From Lachnospiraceae bacterium (GTDB taxonomy: Bacteria > Bacillota > Clostridia > Lachnospirales > Lachnospiraceae), in contig DNUZ01000032.1 in assembly GCA_003507655.1 (NCBI GenBank), positions 1 to 63,321 of the forward strand: a stretch of 63,321 nucleotides of DNA, read 5' to 3'. Positions within the stretch are counted from its first letter, which is position 1. Each line of letters starts with the position of its first letter. The notes under the pieces were generated by a model, which was not told where the DNA came from, searched no databases, and was given only the letters and a program-made list of their open reading frames with translations. The position numbers and the translations under genes are program-made. This document shows, in pieces, positions 42,241-51,080 of this stretch.

Positions 42241-43122
42241 ATGAGTTTTATATCGTATTTGATTAACGGCATCAGTTTGGGCAGTATTTATGCAATTATC
42301 GCACTTGGTTATACGATGGTGTATGGAATTGCAAAAATGTTGAACTTTGCCCATGGTGATGTCATCATGATTGGATGTTATGTAGTATTTACCATGATGA
42401 GTGGTATGGGAATGCCGGCATTGCCGAGCGTGATCGCAGCGACAGCAATCTGTACGGTATTAGGTGTCGTGATTGAGAAGATCGCATATAAACCGTTGCG
42501 AAAAGCAACACCGTTAGCGGTTCTGATCACAGCAATCGGTGTCAGCTATCTGCTTCAGAATATCGCATTGCTGATATTCGGTGCAGATACAAAATCCTTT
42601 ACTTCTGTAGTATCACTTCCGGCACTGAAATTAGCCGGTGGAAGTCTGGTAATTTCAGGAGTAACAGTTGTAGCAGTTGCAGCCTGCATCATTATTATGA
42701 TCGCATTGATGCTTTTTATCAAAAAATCCAAAGCAGGTCAGGCAATGTTAGCCGTATCAGAGGATAAAGATGCAGCACAGTTGATGGGAGTAAATGTCAA
42801 TGGAACAATTTCTTTAACATTTGCGATCGGTTCCGGTTTAGCAGCCATTGCAGGTGTACTGCTCTGCTCTGCATATCCGACACTGACTCCATATACAGGA
42901 GCAATGCCTGGTATTAAAGCATTTACCGCAGCAGTATTCGGAGGAATCGGTTCTATTCCGGGAGCATTTATCGGAGGAATCCTGTTAGGTGTCATTGAAA
43001 TCCTTGGAAGAGCCTATGTATCTTCCCAGCTTTCCGATGCGATCGTGTTTGCCGTATTGATTATTGTTCTGCTTGTAAAACCTACCGGTATTTTAGGTAA
43101 GGCAGTAAATGAGAAAGTGTAG
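42241..43122 (+). CDS. livH: Branched-chain amino-acid permease LivH
   Basis: 293 residues, eight or so hydrophobic segments. Family marks: INGISLGSIYAIIALGYTMVYG at the start, LNFAHGDVIM, the loop MGVNVNGTISLTFAIGSGLA and GIGSIPGAFIGG. One half of the transmembrane channel. Confidence 0.92.
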   Translation: MSFISYLINGISLGSIYAIIALGYTMVYGIAKMLNFAHGDVIMIGCYVVFTMMSGMGMPALPSVIAATAICTVLGVVIEKIAYKPLRKATPLAVLITAIGVSYLLQNIALLIFGADTKSFTSVVSLPALKLAGGSLVISGVTVVAVAACIIIMIALMLFIKKSKAGQAMLAVSEDKDAAQLMGVNVNGTISLTFAIGSGLAAIAGVLLCSAYPTLTPYTGAMPGIKAFTAAVFGGIGSIPGAFIGGILLGVIEILGRAYVSSQLSDAIVFAVLIIVLLVKPTGILGKAVNEKV

Positions 43123-43131
43123 GTGGGCAGG

Positions 43132-44205
43132 ATGAAAAGTAAAATGAATTTTAAGACAATGAAGAAATCTTCAAAAGATGCATTTATTACATATGCAATG
43201 GTAGTAATTGTCTATCTGATCATTCAGGCAATGGTTATGAGCGGTTCCATGTCCAGTCTGATGCAGGGAATGTTAGTACCGCTTTGTACCTATTCTATCG
43301 TAGCGATCGGATTGAATCTCTGTGTCGGCTACTTAGGAGAATTGAGTCTGGGTCATGCAGGATTTATGTGTGTCGGAGCATTTTCCAGTGCATTTTTCAC
43401 AAAATGTATGGAGGATTCATCCATGAACCCGACCGTTCGTTTTATCATTGCATTATTGATCGGAATCGTGTTTGCGGCATTTTTCGGATTCCTGATCGGA
43501 ATTCCGGTGTTGCGTCTGCGTGGTGACTATTTAGCAATCGTAACACTGGCGTTTGGCGAAATTATTAAAAACGTTATGAACGTACTTTATGTAGGACGTG
43601 ATTCAAAAGGATTTCATTTTTCCATTAAGGATGCAACAGCATTAAACATGGATACAGACGGTGAACTGATCGTTAATGGTGCAAAAGGAATTACCGGAAC
43701 ACCACACCAGTCCACATTTACCATCGGTGTGATCTTGATCATTCTCTCTTTGATCGTTGTATACAATCTGGTAAATTCCAGAAGCGGACGTGCGATCATG
43801 GCAATCCGTGATAACCGTATTGCAGCAGAATCCGTTGGAATCAATGTAACCAAATTTAAACTGATGAGTTTTACAATTTCAGCAGCCATTGCAGGAGCCG
43901 GCGGTGTGCTCTATGCACATAACCTGTCAACACTGACAGCGCTTCCGGCAAACTTCGGATACAATATGTCCATTATGATCCTGGTATTCGTGGTACTTGG
44001 AGGAATCGGAAACATCAGAGGTTCTATCATTGCAGCAGTGATCTTAACCTTATTACCGGAGTTATTGAGAGGACTGAGCGATTACCGTATGTTGATCTAC
44101 TCTGTTCTGTTGATCGCAATGATGCTTTTTAACTGGGCACCGGGAGCAAGAGTGTTCAGAGAACGCATGAAGAGCAAATTAAAAAAGACAAAGGAGGAAG
44201 CATAA
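43132..44205 (+). CDS. livM: Branched-chain amino-acid permease LivM
   Basis: ~357 residues, multi-span; YLGELSLGHAGFMCVGAFSS, VLRLRGDYLAIVTLAFGEII and GGIGNIRGSIIAA are LivM signatures. Starts shortly after livH; ATG 43132 or 43144 are both possible. Partner of LivH. Confidence 0.92.
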   Translation: MKSKMNFKTMKKSSKDAFITYAMVVIVYLIIQAMVMSGSMSSLMQGMLVPLCTYSIVAIGLNLCVGYLGELSLGHAGFMCVGAFSSAFFTKCMEDSSMNPTVRFIIALLIGIVFAAFFGFLIGIPVLRLRGDYLAIVTLAFGEIIKNVMNVLYVGRDSKGFHFSIKDATALNMDTDGELIVNGAKGITGTPHQSTFTIGVILIILSLIVVYNLVNSRSGRAIMAIRDNRIAAESVGINVTKFKLMSFTISAAIAGAGGVLYAHNLSTLTALPANFGYNMSIMILVFVVLGGIGNIRGSIIAAVILTLLPELLRGLSDYRMLIYSVLLIAMMLFNWAPGARVFRERMKSKLKKTKEEA

Positions 44206-44206
44206 G

Positions 44207-44965
44207 ATGGCATTATTAGAAGTAAAAAGTCTTGGAATCTCCTTTGGAGGACTTCGGGCAGTAGATGATTTTAATCTGAAAATAGAAAAAGGTCAGTTGT
44301 ACGGTTTGATCGGACCAAACGGTGCCGGCAAGACCACGGTATTCAATATGCTGACCGGTGTATACAAACCAACCGATGGAAGTATTTTCCTAGATGGAGA
44401 AAATATCACAGGTAAAAAGACGATCGATATCAACAAACATGGAATCGCAAGAACGTTCCAGAATATCCGTCTGTTCCATCAGCAGAGCGTCATTGATAAT
44501 GTAAAAATCGGACTTCACAATGAGCATACTTATTCCACACTCAGCGGAATCCTGCGTCTGCCGTCCTATCGTAAGACGGAAAAAATAATGAATGAGAAGG
44601 CAATGGAGCTGCTAGAGGTTTTTGACCTTCAGGATGAAGCAGATATCCTTGCTTCCAACCTGCCTTATGGAAAACAGCGAAAATTAGAGATTGCAAGAGC
44701 ATTAGCCACAGACCCGAAACTATTATTGTTAGATGAACCGGCAGCCGGAATGAATCCGAATGAGACAAAAGAATTGATGGAAACGATTCGTTTTGTGAGA
44801 GATAAGTTCGATATGACCGTACTTTTGATCGAGCATGACATGAAGCTGGTTTCCGGTATCTGTGAGGAACTGACGGTACTCAACTTCGGACAGGTGCTTG
44901 CACAGGGAAAAACCAGTGATGTACTGAATAACCCGGAAGTTATCAAGGCATATCTGGGAGAATAG
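44207..44965 (+). CDS. livG: Branched-chain amino-acid ABC ATPase LivG
   Basis: 252 residues. Walker A GPNGAGKT, FNMLTGVYKPT, IARTFQNIRLF, signature-region LPYGKQRKLEIARAL, Walker B LLLLDEPAAGMNP, H-loop IEHDMKL. The degenerate LPYGKQRK in place of LSGGQ is normal for LivG. Confidence 0.93.
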   Translation: MALLEVKSLGISFGGLRAVDDFNLKIEKGQLYGLIGPNGAGKTTVFNMLTGVYKPTDGSIFLDGENITGKKTIDINKHGIARTFQNIRLFHQQSVIDNVKIGLHNEHTYSTLSGILRLPSYRKTEKIMNEKAMELLEVFDLQDEADILASNLPYGKQRKLEIARALATDPKLLLLDEPAAGMNPNETKELMETIRFVRDKFDMTVLLIEHDMKLVSGICEELTVLNFGQVLAQGKTSDVLNNPEVIKAYLGE

Positions 44966-44978
44966 GAGGAAATTTGAA

Positions 44979-45689
44979 ATGTCAATGCTTGAAGTAAAAA
45001 ATTTAGAAGTATATTATGGAGTGATTCAGGCAATCAAGGGAATTTCCTTCCATGTAGAAGAGGGGGAAGTCATTGCACTGATCGGAGCAAACGGAGCCGG
45101 AAAGACGACGACATTGCAGACCATTACAGGAATGCTGAATGCAAAAGCAGGAAGTATTCAGTTTGAAGGAACGGAGCTTACCAAGATTCCGGGACATAAA
45201 ATCGTATCCATGGGAATGGCACACGTTCCGGAGGGACGTCGTGTATTCGCACAGTTATCCGTATTGGAAAACTTAAAACTGGGAGCATATACCAGAAAAG
45301 ACAAGACAGAGATTGAAGAGAGCTTAAAGCGGGTATATAAGAGTTTCCCTCGTTTAGAGGAAAGAAAAAACCAGTTAGCCGGAACGCTTTCCGGTGGTGA
45401 GCAGCAGATGCTTGCCATGGGACGTGCGTTAATGAGCAAACCGAGAATTGTGTTGATGGATGAACCGTCCATGGGATTGTCACCGATTTTTGTAGAAGAG
45501 ATTTTTAACATCATCAAAGAGATTTCAGCAGAGGGTACAACCGTCTTACTGGTAGAGCAGAATGCAAAAAAAGCACTTTCCATTGCAGACCGTGCATATG
45601 TACTTGAGACAGGAAAGATCGTACTTGAGGGAGATGCAAAAGATCTTTTGAATGATGAATCCATTAAAAAAGCATATTTAGGAGAGTAG
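44979..45689 (+). CDS. livF: Branched-chain amino-acid ABC ATPase LivF
   Basis: 236 residues. Walker A GANGAGKT, MAHVPEGRRVFAQLSV, signature LSGGEQQM, Walker B IVLMDEPSMGLSP, LVEQNAKKAL. AGGAGG 7 bp upstream. Completes livJHMGF. Confidence 0.93.
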   Translation: MSMLEVKNLEVYYGVIQAIKGISFHVEEGEVIALIGANGAGKTTTLQTITGMLNAKAGSIQFEGTELTKIPGHKIVSMGMAHVPEGRRVFAQLSVLENLKLGAYTRKDKTEIEESLKRVYKSFPRLEERKNQLAGTLSGGEQQMLAMGRALMSKPRIVLMDEPSMGLSPIFVEEIFNIIKEISAEGTTVLLVEQNAKKALSIADRAYVLETGKIVLEGDAKDLLNDESIKKAYLGE

Positions 45690-45697
45690 GTGTTTGT

Positions 45698-46318
45698 ATG
45701 GGCAATACGGTAATTACAATTGCAAGAAGTTACGGAAGTGGCGGAAGAACGTTAGGAAAACTTCTCGCAAAAGAGTTGGGGATCAACTACTATGACAGAG
45801 AGCTGATTCGTATGGCATCTGACGAGAGTGGAATCAATGAAGCCTTATTTGGTGAGGTGGATGAAAAATTAAAAAAATCTCCGCTTTTCAGAATCGTCAA
45901 AAAAACATACCGGGGGGAAATCATTCCACCGGAAAGCGGTGAGTTTGTATCCGATGACAACCTCTTTAACTATCAGGCAAAGGTCATCAGACAGCTTGCA
46001 GAAGAAGAGTCCTGCGTTATTATAGGAAGATGTGCGGATTATGTACTGAAAGAATTTGACCATGTCATCAGTCTGTTTTTCTATGCACCGCGCGAAGACT
46101 GTATCAGACGTGTACAGGAGATTTCCAGTGAGCCGGAAAAAGAGATTATCAAAAAAATCGAAAAGACCGACAAATATCGTGCGGAGTATTACAAATACTA
46201 TACAGGCAAAGAGTGGAATGATGCGAGAAACTATGATTTCTGCCTGAACACAACCTCCATGAGTTACGAAAAGCTGGTGGAAGTAGTAAAATCTTATATT
46301 GATATCTGTAGGAAATAA
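45698..46318 (+). CDS. Cytidylate kinase-like family protein
   Basis: 206 residues. Starts TVITIARSYGSGGRTLGKLL with a P-loop-like GSGGRT, then INYYDRELI and CVIIGRCADYVL, the AAK6/cytidylate-kinase-like pattern common in Firmicutes beside transport genes. Its substrate is uncertain: this branch differs from canonical Cmk. Lies 8 bp after livF, hence in the liv transcript. Confidence 0.8.
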   Translation: MGNTVITIARSYGSGGRTLGKLLAKELGINYYDRELIRMASDESGINEALFGEVDEKLKKSPLFRIVKKTYRGEIIPPESGEFVSDDNLFNYQAKVIRQLAEEESCVIIGRCADYVLKEFDHVISLFFYAPREDCIRRVQEISSEPEKEIIKKIEKTDKYRAEYYKYYTGKEWNDARNYDFCLNTTSMSYEKLVEVVKSYIDICRK

Positions 46319-46320
46319 AA

Positions 46321-46785
46321 ATGGAAGCATTAGAAATTGAGCGAAAGTTTTTAGTAAAAAAACTGCCGGAAGATTTAAAACAATATGAATGTCGGCAGTT
46401 AGAACAGGGTTATCTGTGTATAGAGCCGGTGGTGCGTATCCGACGTTCTGATGACACCTATACACTGACCTATAAAGGAAAAGGTCTGTTAGTACGAGAG
46501 GAGTACAATCTGCCACTGACCAAAGAGGCATATGAACATCTAAAGCCAAAGGCAGACGGTATTCTCATCACAAAGAAACGCTATAAGATGCCCTATCAGA
46601 ACTATATGATCGAACTGGATATTTTTGAAGGAGAATTAGCACCTTTGCAGCTTGCAGAAGTGGAGTTCCCATCCAAGGAAGAGGCGGAAGCATTTGAGGC
46701 ACCGGATTGGTTCGGTGAGGATGTGACATTTTCCGGTCAATACCAGAACAGTTCTTTGAGCCGGAGACATATCGCAAAAGAATAA
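46321..46785 (+). CDS. CYTH-domain protein (triphosphatase-like)
   Basis: 154 residues. The N-terminal EIERKFLV motif (ExExK) defines the CYTH/triphosphate tunnel fold; RIRRSDDTYTLTYKGKG and MIELDIFEG supply the further Arg/Lys and Glu residues of the tunnel. Bacterial members usually hydrolyse inorganic triphosphate or act on nucleotides. Starts 2 bp after the preceding stop; the pairing of a nucleotide-kinase-like and a CYTH protein suggests linked phosphate chemistry. Confidence 0.85.
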   Translation: MEALEIERKFLVKKLPEDLKQYECRQLEQGYLCIEPVVRIRRSDDTYTLTYKGKGLLVREEYNLPLTKEAYEHLKPKADGILITKKRYKMPYQNYMIELDIFEGELAPLQLAEVEFPSKEEAEAFEAPDWFGEDVTFSGQYQNSSLSRRHIAKE

Positions 46786-46786
46786 A

Positions 46787-46830
46787 AAAAGATTCCCATG
46801 TCAGGAAATGTGACGTGGGAATCTTTTTGA
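46787..46830. terminator. Bidirectional terminator
   Basis: AAAAAGATTCCCA...TGGGAATCTTTTT works for both the liv-side genes and the convergent gene, whose last codons lie inside it. Confidence 0.85.
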
Positions 46831-47352
46831 TTCATATTGGATTCTGGTGCGGATGCAGCGTTTTAGTTCCTGAAAACGCTGACTGATCGGACCGTCTTCA
46901 ATGACAAGGTCCGATACAACCGCCATCGTATCAATCATGTGGTCATCTACAATGTCTTCCATTTCATTTAGAATAGTATAACGTTCTTCGTCAGAATCTG
47001 CATCTAAGAAAGCTATCAGTTTTGGAGAAATGCCATCCGGAAGCTCTTCTGTAGTTTCTTCAAAGGAAGGTTCACAAGAGGTGGTTTCCAAAGGCTTTGG
47101 AACGTTCCGGTCATCCTCTGCATCTATCCGCTCAAAACGCATCGGCTGTGTACTGTCCGGATATTTTACAAAATCTGTCTCGCTCAGAAACATCGAAAGT
47201 GGTCTGACGTAGACCTTAAAATCATCATAAAGTGCCTGATAGACTACCATATCCTCGCCTGTTTCCGTGTTCAGCGCGAGTGTGACAATCTGGTAAAGTC
47301 CGCCTTTAAAATGCCGGTATCTCCAACCGGGCTGTGGTAATTGTTTTTCCAT
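46801..47352 (-). CDS. DUF1653-containing protein
   Basis: 183 residues. The N-terminal ~65 residues (PGWRYRHFKGGLYQIVTLAL, then MVVYQALYDDFKVYVRPLSMF) form a DUF1653 domain, a small beta fold of unknown role. The remaining ~110 residues are acidic then helical (DEERYTILNEMEDIVDDHMI). Second gene of a two-gene minus-strand operon. Confidence 0.78.
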   Translation of the reverse strand: MEKQLPQPGWRYRHFKGGLYQIVTLALNTETGEDMVVYQALYDDFKVYVRPLSMFLSETDFVKYPDSTQPMRFERIDAEDDRNVPKPLETTSCEPSFEETTEELPDGISPKLIAFLDADSDEERYTILNEMEDIVDDHMIDTMAVVSDLVIEDGPISQRFQELKRCIRTRIQYESKRFPRHIS

Positions 47353-47376
47353 AAATCATGCCTGCTTTTCTAATAA

Positions 47377-47886
47377 TTAATATCTGTTTAGAAGTTCCAT
47401 GCCCTCTGCTACAAAATCCCGCTCAAACGTAAGATGCGGTTCATAGCCTTTGACCATCAGATCATCTAAAGTACGCATCAGGTCTTCAGAGGTCTCATCA
47501 GAAGTTGTGGAGTCAGGAAGTACGGAGTTCATGGCCGGATTCCCGGAAGAGTCAGCGACCGGAACTGTAACGGTCTTCGTAACCTTAGTATCCATATTCT
47601 GCGGGACATCTTTTGAAAATTCTGTCGGATCTGAAAGTTTGTCTTTTGAAAAATCTTCAGAGACATTTCGTTTTGCTCTCGTAAAGACATTTTCCTTTGA
47701 TTCCTGCGGTTTAGAATGTTTTCTGGATACAGGGGAAGATTTCGGGTAACTTTCGGTTGGATGTGTTTTTGGATAAATATAGCCTTTCGTATTTTTGGCA
47801 TTTTTTGCTTTTTCCTGTTTATTCTGGCGAGCTGATCTTAAAAGAATCAAAGCTACGATAACCAGCCATATGATAAACGTACCCAT
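47377..47886 (-). CDS. Single-span membrane protein of unknown function
   Basis: 169 residues. One N-terminal span (TFIIWLVIVALILL) followed by a Ser/Thr/Lys-rich, probably disordered cytoplasmic region and a short C-terminal helix. AAAGGTGA upstream. 24 bp before the DUF1653 gene. No family recognised. Confidence 0.65.
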   Translation of the reverse strand: MGTFIIWLVIVALILLRSARQNKQEKAKNAKNTKGYIYPKTHPTESYPKSSPVSRKHSKPQESKENVFTRAKRNVSEDFSKDKLSDPTEFSKDVPQNMDTKVTKTVTVPVADSSGNPAMNSVLPDSTTSDETSEDLMRTLDDLMVKGYEPHLTFERDFVAEGMELLNRY

Positions 47887-48051
47887 AAATCACCTTTCCA
47901 TTTCTCTGAATTATCTGTCTGATGCTACGACTCTATTATAATGAATTTGCATCAAAGAAACAACTGTAAAATCAAAGAAGCATAACTGGACAAACAAAAG
48001 GGGACAGTCTATAATGAAGAAAATAAAAAAGTCAGTACAGGAGGAAAGAGC

Positions 48052-48597
48052 ATGGCAAAAGTAGGAATCTTTTTTGCGGACGGTTGTGAAGAAATTGAAG
48101 GACTTGCTGTTGTGGATATTTGCCGGAGAGCAGGATTAGAAATAGAGACCATTTCCATTATGGGAAGAGATATTGTGGCTGGTTCCCATCGGATCAAATT
48201 CCAGACAGATGCGGTATTTGAAGATGTGGATTTTGATACATTAGATGGAGTGATCCTGCCGGGCGGAATGCCGGGAACATTGCAGTTAGGGGATCACGAA
48301 AGAGTGAACGGGATCATCCGGGAATTTGCAGAGCAGAAAAAACTGGTGGCTGCAATCTGTGCCGCACCGAGTGTCTTAGGAGCAGCAGGGATCTTAGAGG
48401 GAAAGACTGCTGTCTGCCATCCGGGATTTGAAAGCGAATTGAAAGGTGCCAACGTCATTTATGAAAATGTGGCAGTGGATGAAAATATCATTACCAGCCG
48501 CGGCATGGGAACGGCATTTGACTTCGGACTTGCCATTGTCAGCTACTTCATGGATGACGAAGTTGTTGCAGATGTCAGAACACATATGATCTATTAA
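48052..48597 (+). CDS. DJ-1/PfpI family protein
   Basis: 181 residues. GFFADGCEEIEGLAVVD-type start, nucleophile elbow AAICAAPSVLG with the conserved Cys, and AVCHPGFE. Matches the YajL/ThiJ branch of DJ-1 proteins (deglycase or chaperone roles are debated). AGGAGGAAAG upstream. Confidence 0.88.
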   Translation: MAKVGIFFADGCEEIEGLAVVDICRRAGLEIETISIMGRDIVAGSHRIKFQTDAVFEDVDFDTLDGVILPGGMPGTLQLGDHERVNGIIREFAEQKKLVAAICAAPSVLGAAGILEGKTAVCHPGFESELKGANVIYENVAVDENIITSRGMGTAFDFGLAIVSYFMDDEVVADVRTHMIY

Positions 48598-48619
48598 TTG
48601 AATTTGTAAAAACTTACCA

Positions 48620-48648
48620 ACATATTTTTATTGTAAACAACCATACTA
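48620..48648 (+). promoter_or_regulatory. Candidate forespore (SigG/SigF-like) promoter
   Basis: ACATA, 17 bp, CATACTA; the -10 matches the forespore sigma consensus and the gene downstream is a SASP. Confidence 0.45.
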
Positions 48649-48713
48649 GTATCAAGACAAGCGGCAACGCAGTCTTAGAATAGATTACAGTAAAAATTAT
48701 GGAGGTGAAACCT

Positions 48714-48935
48714 ATGAGCTCAAATACAAGTTCAGGTTCTAACACAAGCAGCATGGCAGTGCCAGAAGCAAAAGAAGCAATGAAACGTTTTAAAGAGGAA
48801 GTTGCATCCGAAATCGGAGTACCGTTAAAAGAGGGTTACAACGGAGATTTAACCAGCAGACAGGCTGGTTCTATCGGAGGCGAGATGGTCAAGAAAATGA
48901 TCATGAAGCAGGAAGAGCAGATGTCCGGAAGATAG
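48714..48935 (+). CDS. Alpha/beta-type small acid-soluble spore protein
   Basis: 73 residues. VPEAKEAMKRFKEEVASEIG contains the EIG protease cleavage region, and GDLTSRQAGSIGGEMVKKMI is the second SASP block. Coats spore DNA in the A-form and protects against UV. ATG 48714 has GGAGGTG upstream. Confidence 0.93.
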   Translation: MSSNTSSGSNTSSMAVPEAKEAMKRFKEEVASEIGVPLKEGYNGDLTSRQAGSIGGEMVKKMIMKQEEQMSGR

Positions 48936-48946
48936 AGGAGTGATGA

Positions 48947-48988
48947 GAAGTCCGAAATGTGGAAACCCATATTTCGGACTTCTTTGTT
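48947..48988 (+). terminator. Terminator of the SASP gene
   Basis: GAAGTCCGAAAT...ATTTCGGACTTC followed by TTTG. Confidence 0.8.
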
Positions 48989-49102
48989 TGAAAGAAAATA
49001 ATTTTGTTCTGTGTTTATAAAAGAAAAACGCATGATGAAGCGTGGATTTATCAAAAATAGATATTTTATTGACAAGAATATACAAAAAAAAGCTAAATTA
49101 TC

Positions 49103-49131
49103 TTGGAAAAATCACAAATATGTATTATAAT
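49103..49131 (+). promoter_or_regulatory. Promoter of the chemoreceptor-like gene
   Basis: TTGGAA, 17 bp, TATAAT, ~45 bp before the start codon. Confidence 0.65.
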
Positions 49132-49179
49132 AAAGGCAATATATATAAGAGAAAGTGTACGCATAAAGGAGGAATTAGT

Positions 49180-50940
49180 ATGTTTGGAAATAAAAATGCC
49201 GGTTCAAAAGCGCATACGGGTTCTGGAAATACAGGGGAAGCGTTAGAAAAGTACCAAAAGATCTATGGTGAAATGGGACATATGATGGAGACAATTGGTT
49301 TTGATACCCAGCAGCTCTCCTGGCTTGCAAAGAAGAACAAAGAAGCCTTTGCAACACTCGTAACGAAAAACCATAAGATTGCAGAATTTTCAAATGAGAA
49401 TCTGACGAAAGTAGAAGAAGTAGAGAACGGCATCCGTCAGGTTAGCAGCAGCAGTGAAGAGATCAACAGCAGTATTACCAAGGTTGAGGCAGAGGCTGAC
49501 AAGACACTGGATCAGGTAAATGACGGACGTAATACCGTCATGGAGACTTATGAGATCTTAAAAGAATTAGATAATACTTTTAAGGTAACACAGGAGACCA
49601 ATGAAAATCTGTTAGAATCCTCTAAGAGCATCCAGAAGATCGTAGAGTACATAAAAAATATTTCAGAGCAGACCAACCTGTTATCCTTAAATGCAAGCAT
49701 TGAAGCAGCCCGCGCAGGTGAGCATGGAAAAGGATTTGCCATTGTAGCAGGTGAGGTAGGAAAACTTGCAAATGAGACAGACAGCTTTATCGGAGAGATC
49801 GAGCAGATCGTCAAGAAATTAGAAGAAAATGTCAGCAGTGCACATCAGTCCATCGAACATTCCGGAGATTCCATCAATCGTCTGAATGATATGATGAGCA
49901 AGACCGTAGAGGTTTTAAACCAGACACAGGGCTCTGTTGATAATATGAAAGAGAGCATGGCACAGCTTACCAATGTTTCTAACAGAAACGTAAGTGTGTC
50001 CGCAGATATGGAAAATGCACTGAATGATTTAGTGGATCACATTTCATCCAGTGATAATGAGACAAGAGAATCCATTGCGATGATCGAGAGCCATCAGGCA
50101 AAGAATGATTCCTTATTAGAAGGCTGTGATAACTTGAACAACAAGTGCGAGAAACTGCAGTATCTGATGTGTGAGATCAAGGATAAAGATGAGATCACGA
50201 TCGGAATCAATCCGTTTACTTCACCGGAAGACATTAAGCAGATGTATGCTCCGATCTTAGAGAGGATCTTTAAATCCATTGGCAAGAAAGCAAAAGTTAT
50301 GATTGTTAAGGACTACGATTCCCTCGGTGTTCATATCAAAGACGGTATTTTAGATGGTGGATGGTTCTCACCAATGGCATATACAACTGCATGTGAGATT
50401 GCAGACATTACACCGGTAGCAACACCAAAAGTAAACGGTAAAGATTATTACAACGGATATATTATTACAAGAGCAGATTCCGGAATCAATTCCATCAGCG
50501 ATCTGGAAGGAAAGCATTTCGGATATGTAGATAAAGGAAGTGCATCAGGATATCTTTATGCAAGATACAGTATCCAGCAGGATGGTCATGATCCGGAGAA
50601 CTTCCTCGGCGAAGTTACATTTGCAGGAAGCCATGATCAGGTTATCGCAGGTGTATTGAGCGGAGAGTACGATGCAGGTGCAACTTACAACGAGGCTTAT
50701 GAGAAAGCAGAGAAAAATGGTGCCGATATGTCTAAGATTAGAATTATTTCTAAGACCGGTAACATTCAGAAGGATGCAATTGCATTCTCGAACAAGATAG
50801 ATCCTGAACTGATGAAGACGATCAAAGATGCATTTGTGAACTTCCACGACTTCAACGGTCTGACCACTCCGGTAACCGGATTCGTAGAAGGTAAGGATTC
50901 TAACTATGATTTGATTCGTGATGTGCAGAAAAGTAAATAA
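49180..50940 (+). CDS. Cytoplasmic chemoreceptor domain fused to a PhnD-like binding domain
   Basis: 586 residues. No signal peptide or membrane span. Residues ~60-330 form a methyl-accepting signalling coiled coil with the hairpin tip [20 protein letters not shown] (~160-180) that contacts CheA/CheW. Residues ~340-586 are a PhnD-type (phosphate/phosphonate/phosphite) substrate-binding fold: [54 protein letters not shown]. Such binding domains normally sit outside the cell, so the protein probably senses an intracellular ligand. ATG 49180 has AAAGGAGG. Fold assignments are confident; the ligand is unknown. Confidence 0.85.
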   Translation: MFGNKNAGSKAHTGSGNTGEALEKYQKIYGEMGHMMETIGFDTQQLSWLAKKNKEAFATLVTKNHKIAEFSNENLTKVEEVENGIRQVSSSSEEINSSITKVEAEADKTLDQVNDGRNTVMETYEILKELDNTFKVTQETNENLLESSKSIQKIVEYIKNISEQTNLLSLNASIEAARAGEHGKGFAIVAGEVGKLANETDSFIGEIEQIVKKLEENVSSAHQSIEHSGDSINRLNDMMSKTVEVLNQTQGSVDNMKESMAQLTNVSNRNVSVSADMENALNDLVDHISSSDNETRESIAMIESHQAKNDSLLEGCDNLNNKCEKLQYLMCEIKDKDEITIGINPFTSPEDIKQMYAPILERIFKSIGKKAKVMIVKDYDSLGVHIKDGILDGGWFSPMAYTTACEIADITPVATPKVNGKDYYNGYIITRADSGINSISDLEGKHFGYVDKGSASGYLYARYSIQQDGHDPENFLGEVTFAGSHDQVIAGVLSGEYDAGATYNEAYEKAEKNGADMSKIRIISKTGNIQKDAIAFSNKIDPELMKTIKDAFVNFHDFNGLTTPVTGFVEGKDSNYDLIRDVQKSK

Positions 50941-50993
50941 AGTTTGAAAAAAAACTGGTATTTTTCCTGACACTGTGCTATAATTTCTAAATG

Positions 50994-51031
50994 ACTGCTA
51001 AAAGGACAGCTTTCTGTCCTTTTTCGCAGTC
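50994..51031 (+). terminator. Hairpin upstream of tig
   Basis: AAAAGGACAG/CTGTCCTTTTT inside an outer GACTGC/GCAGTC stem. May end the receptor transcript, or attenuate tig, since TATAAT lies ~15 bp before it. Confidence 0.65.
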
Positions 51032-51080
51032 CTAAGCATGGAAGTACATCGTATTTATATATAAGGAGGAAATTGTAATC

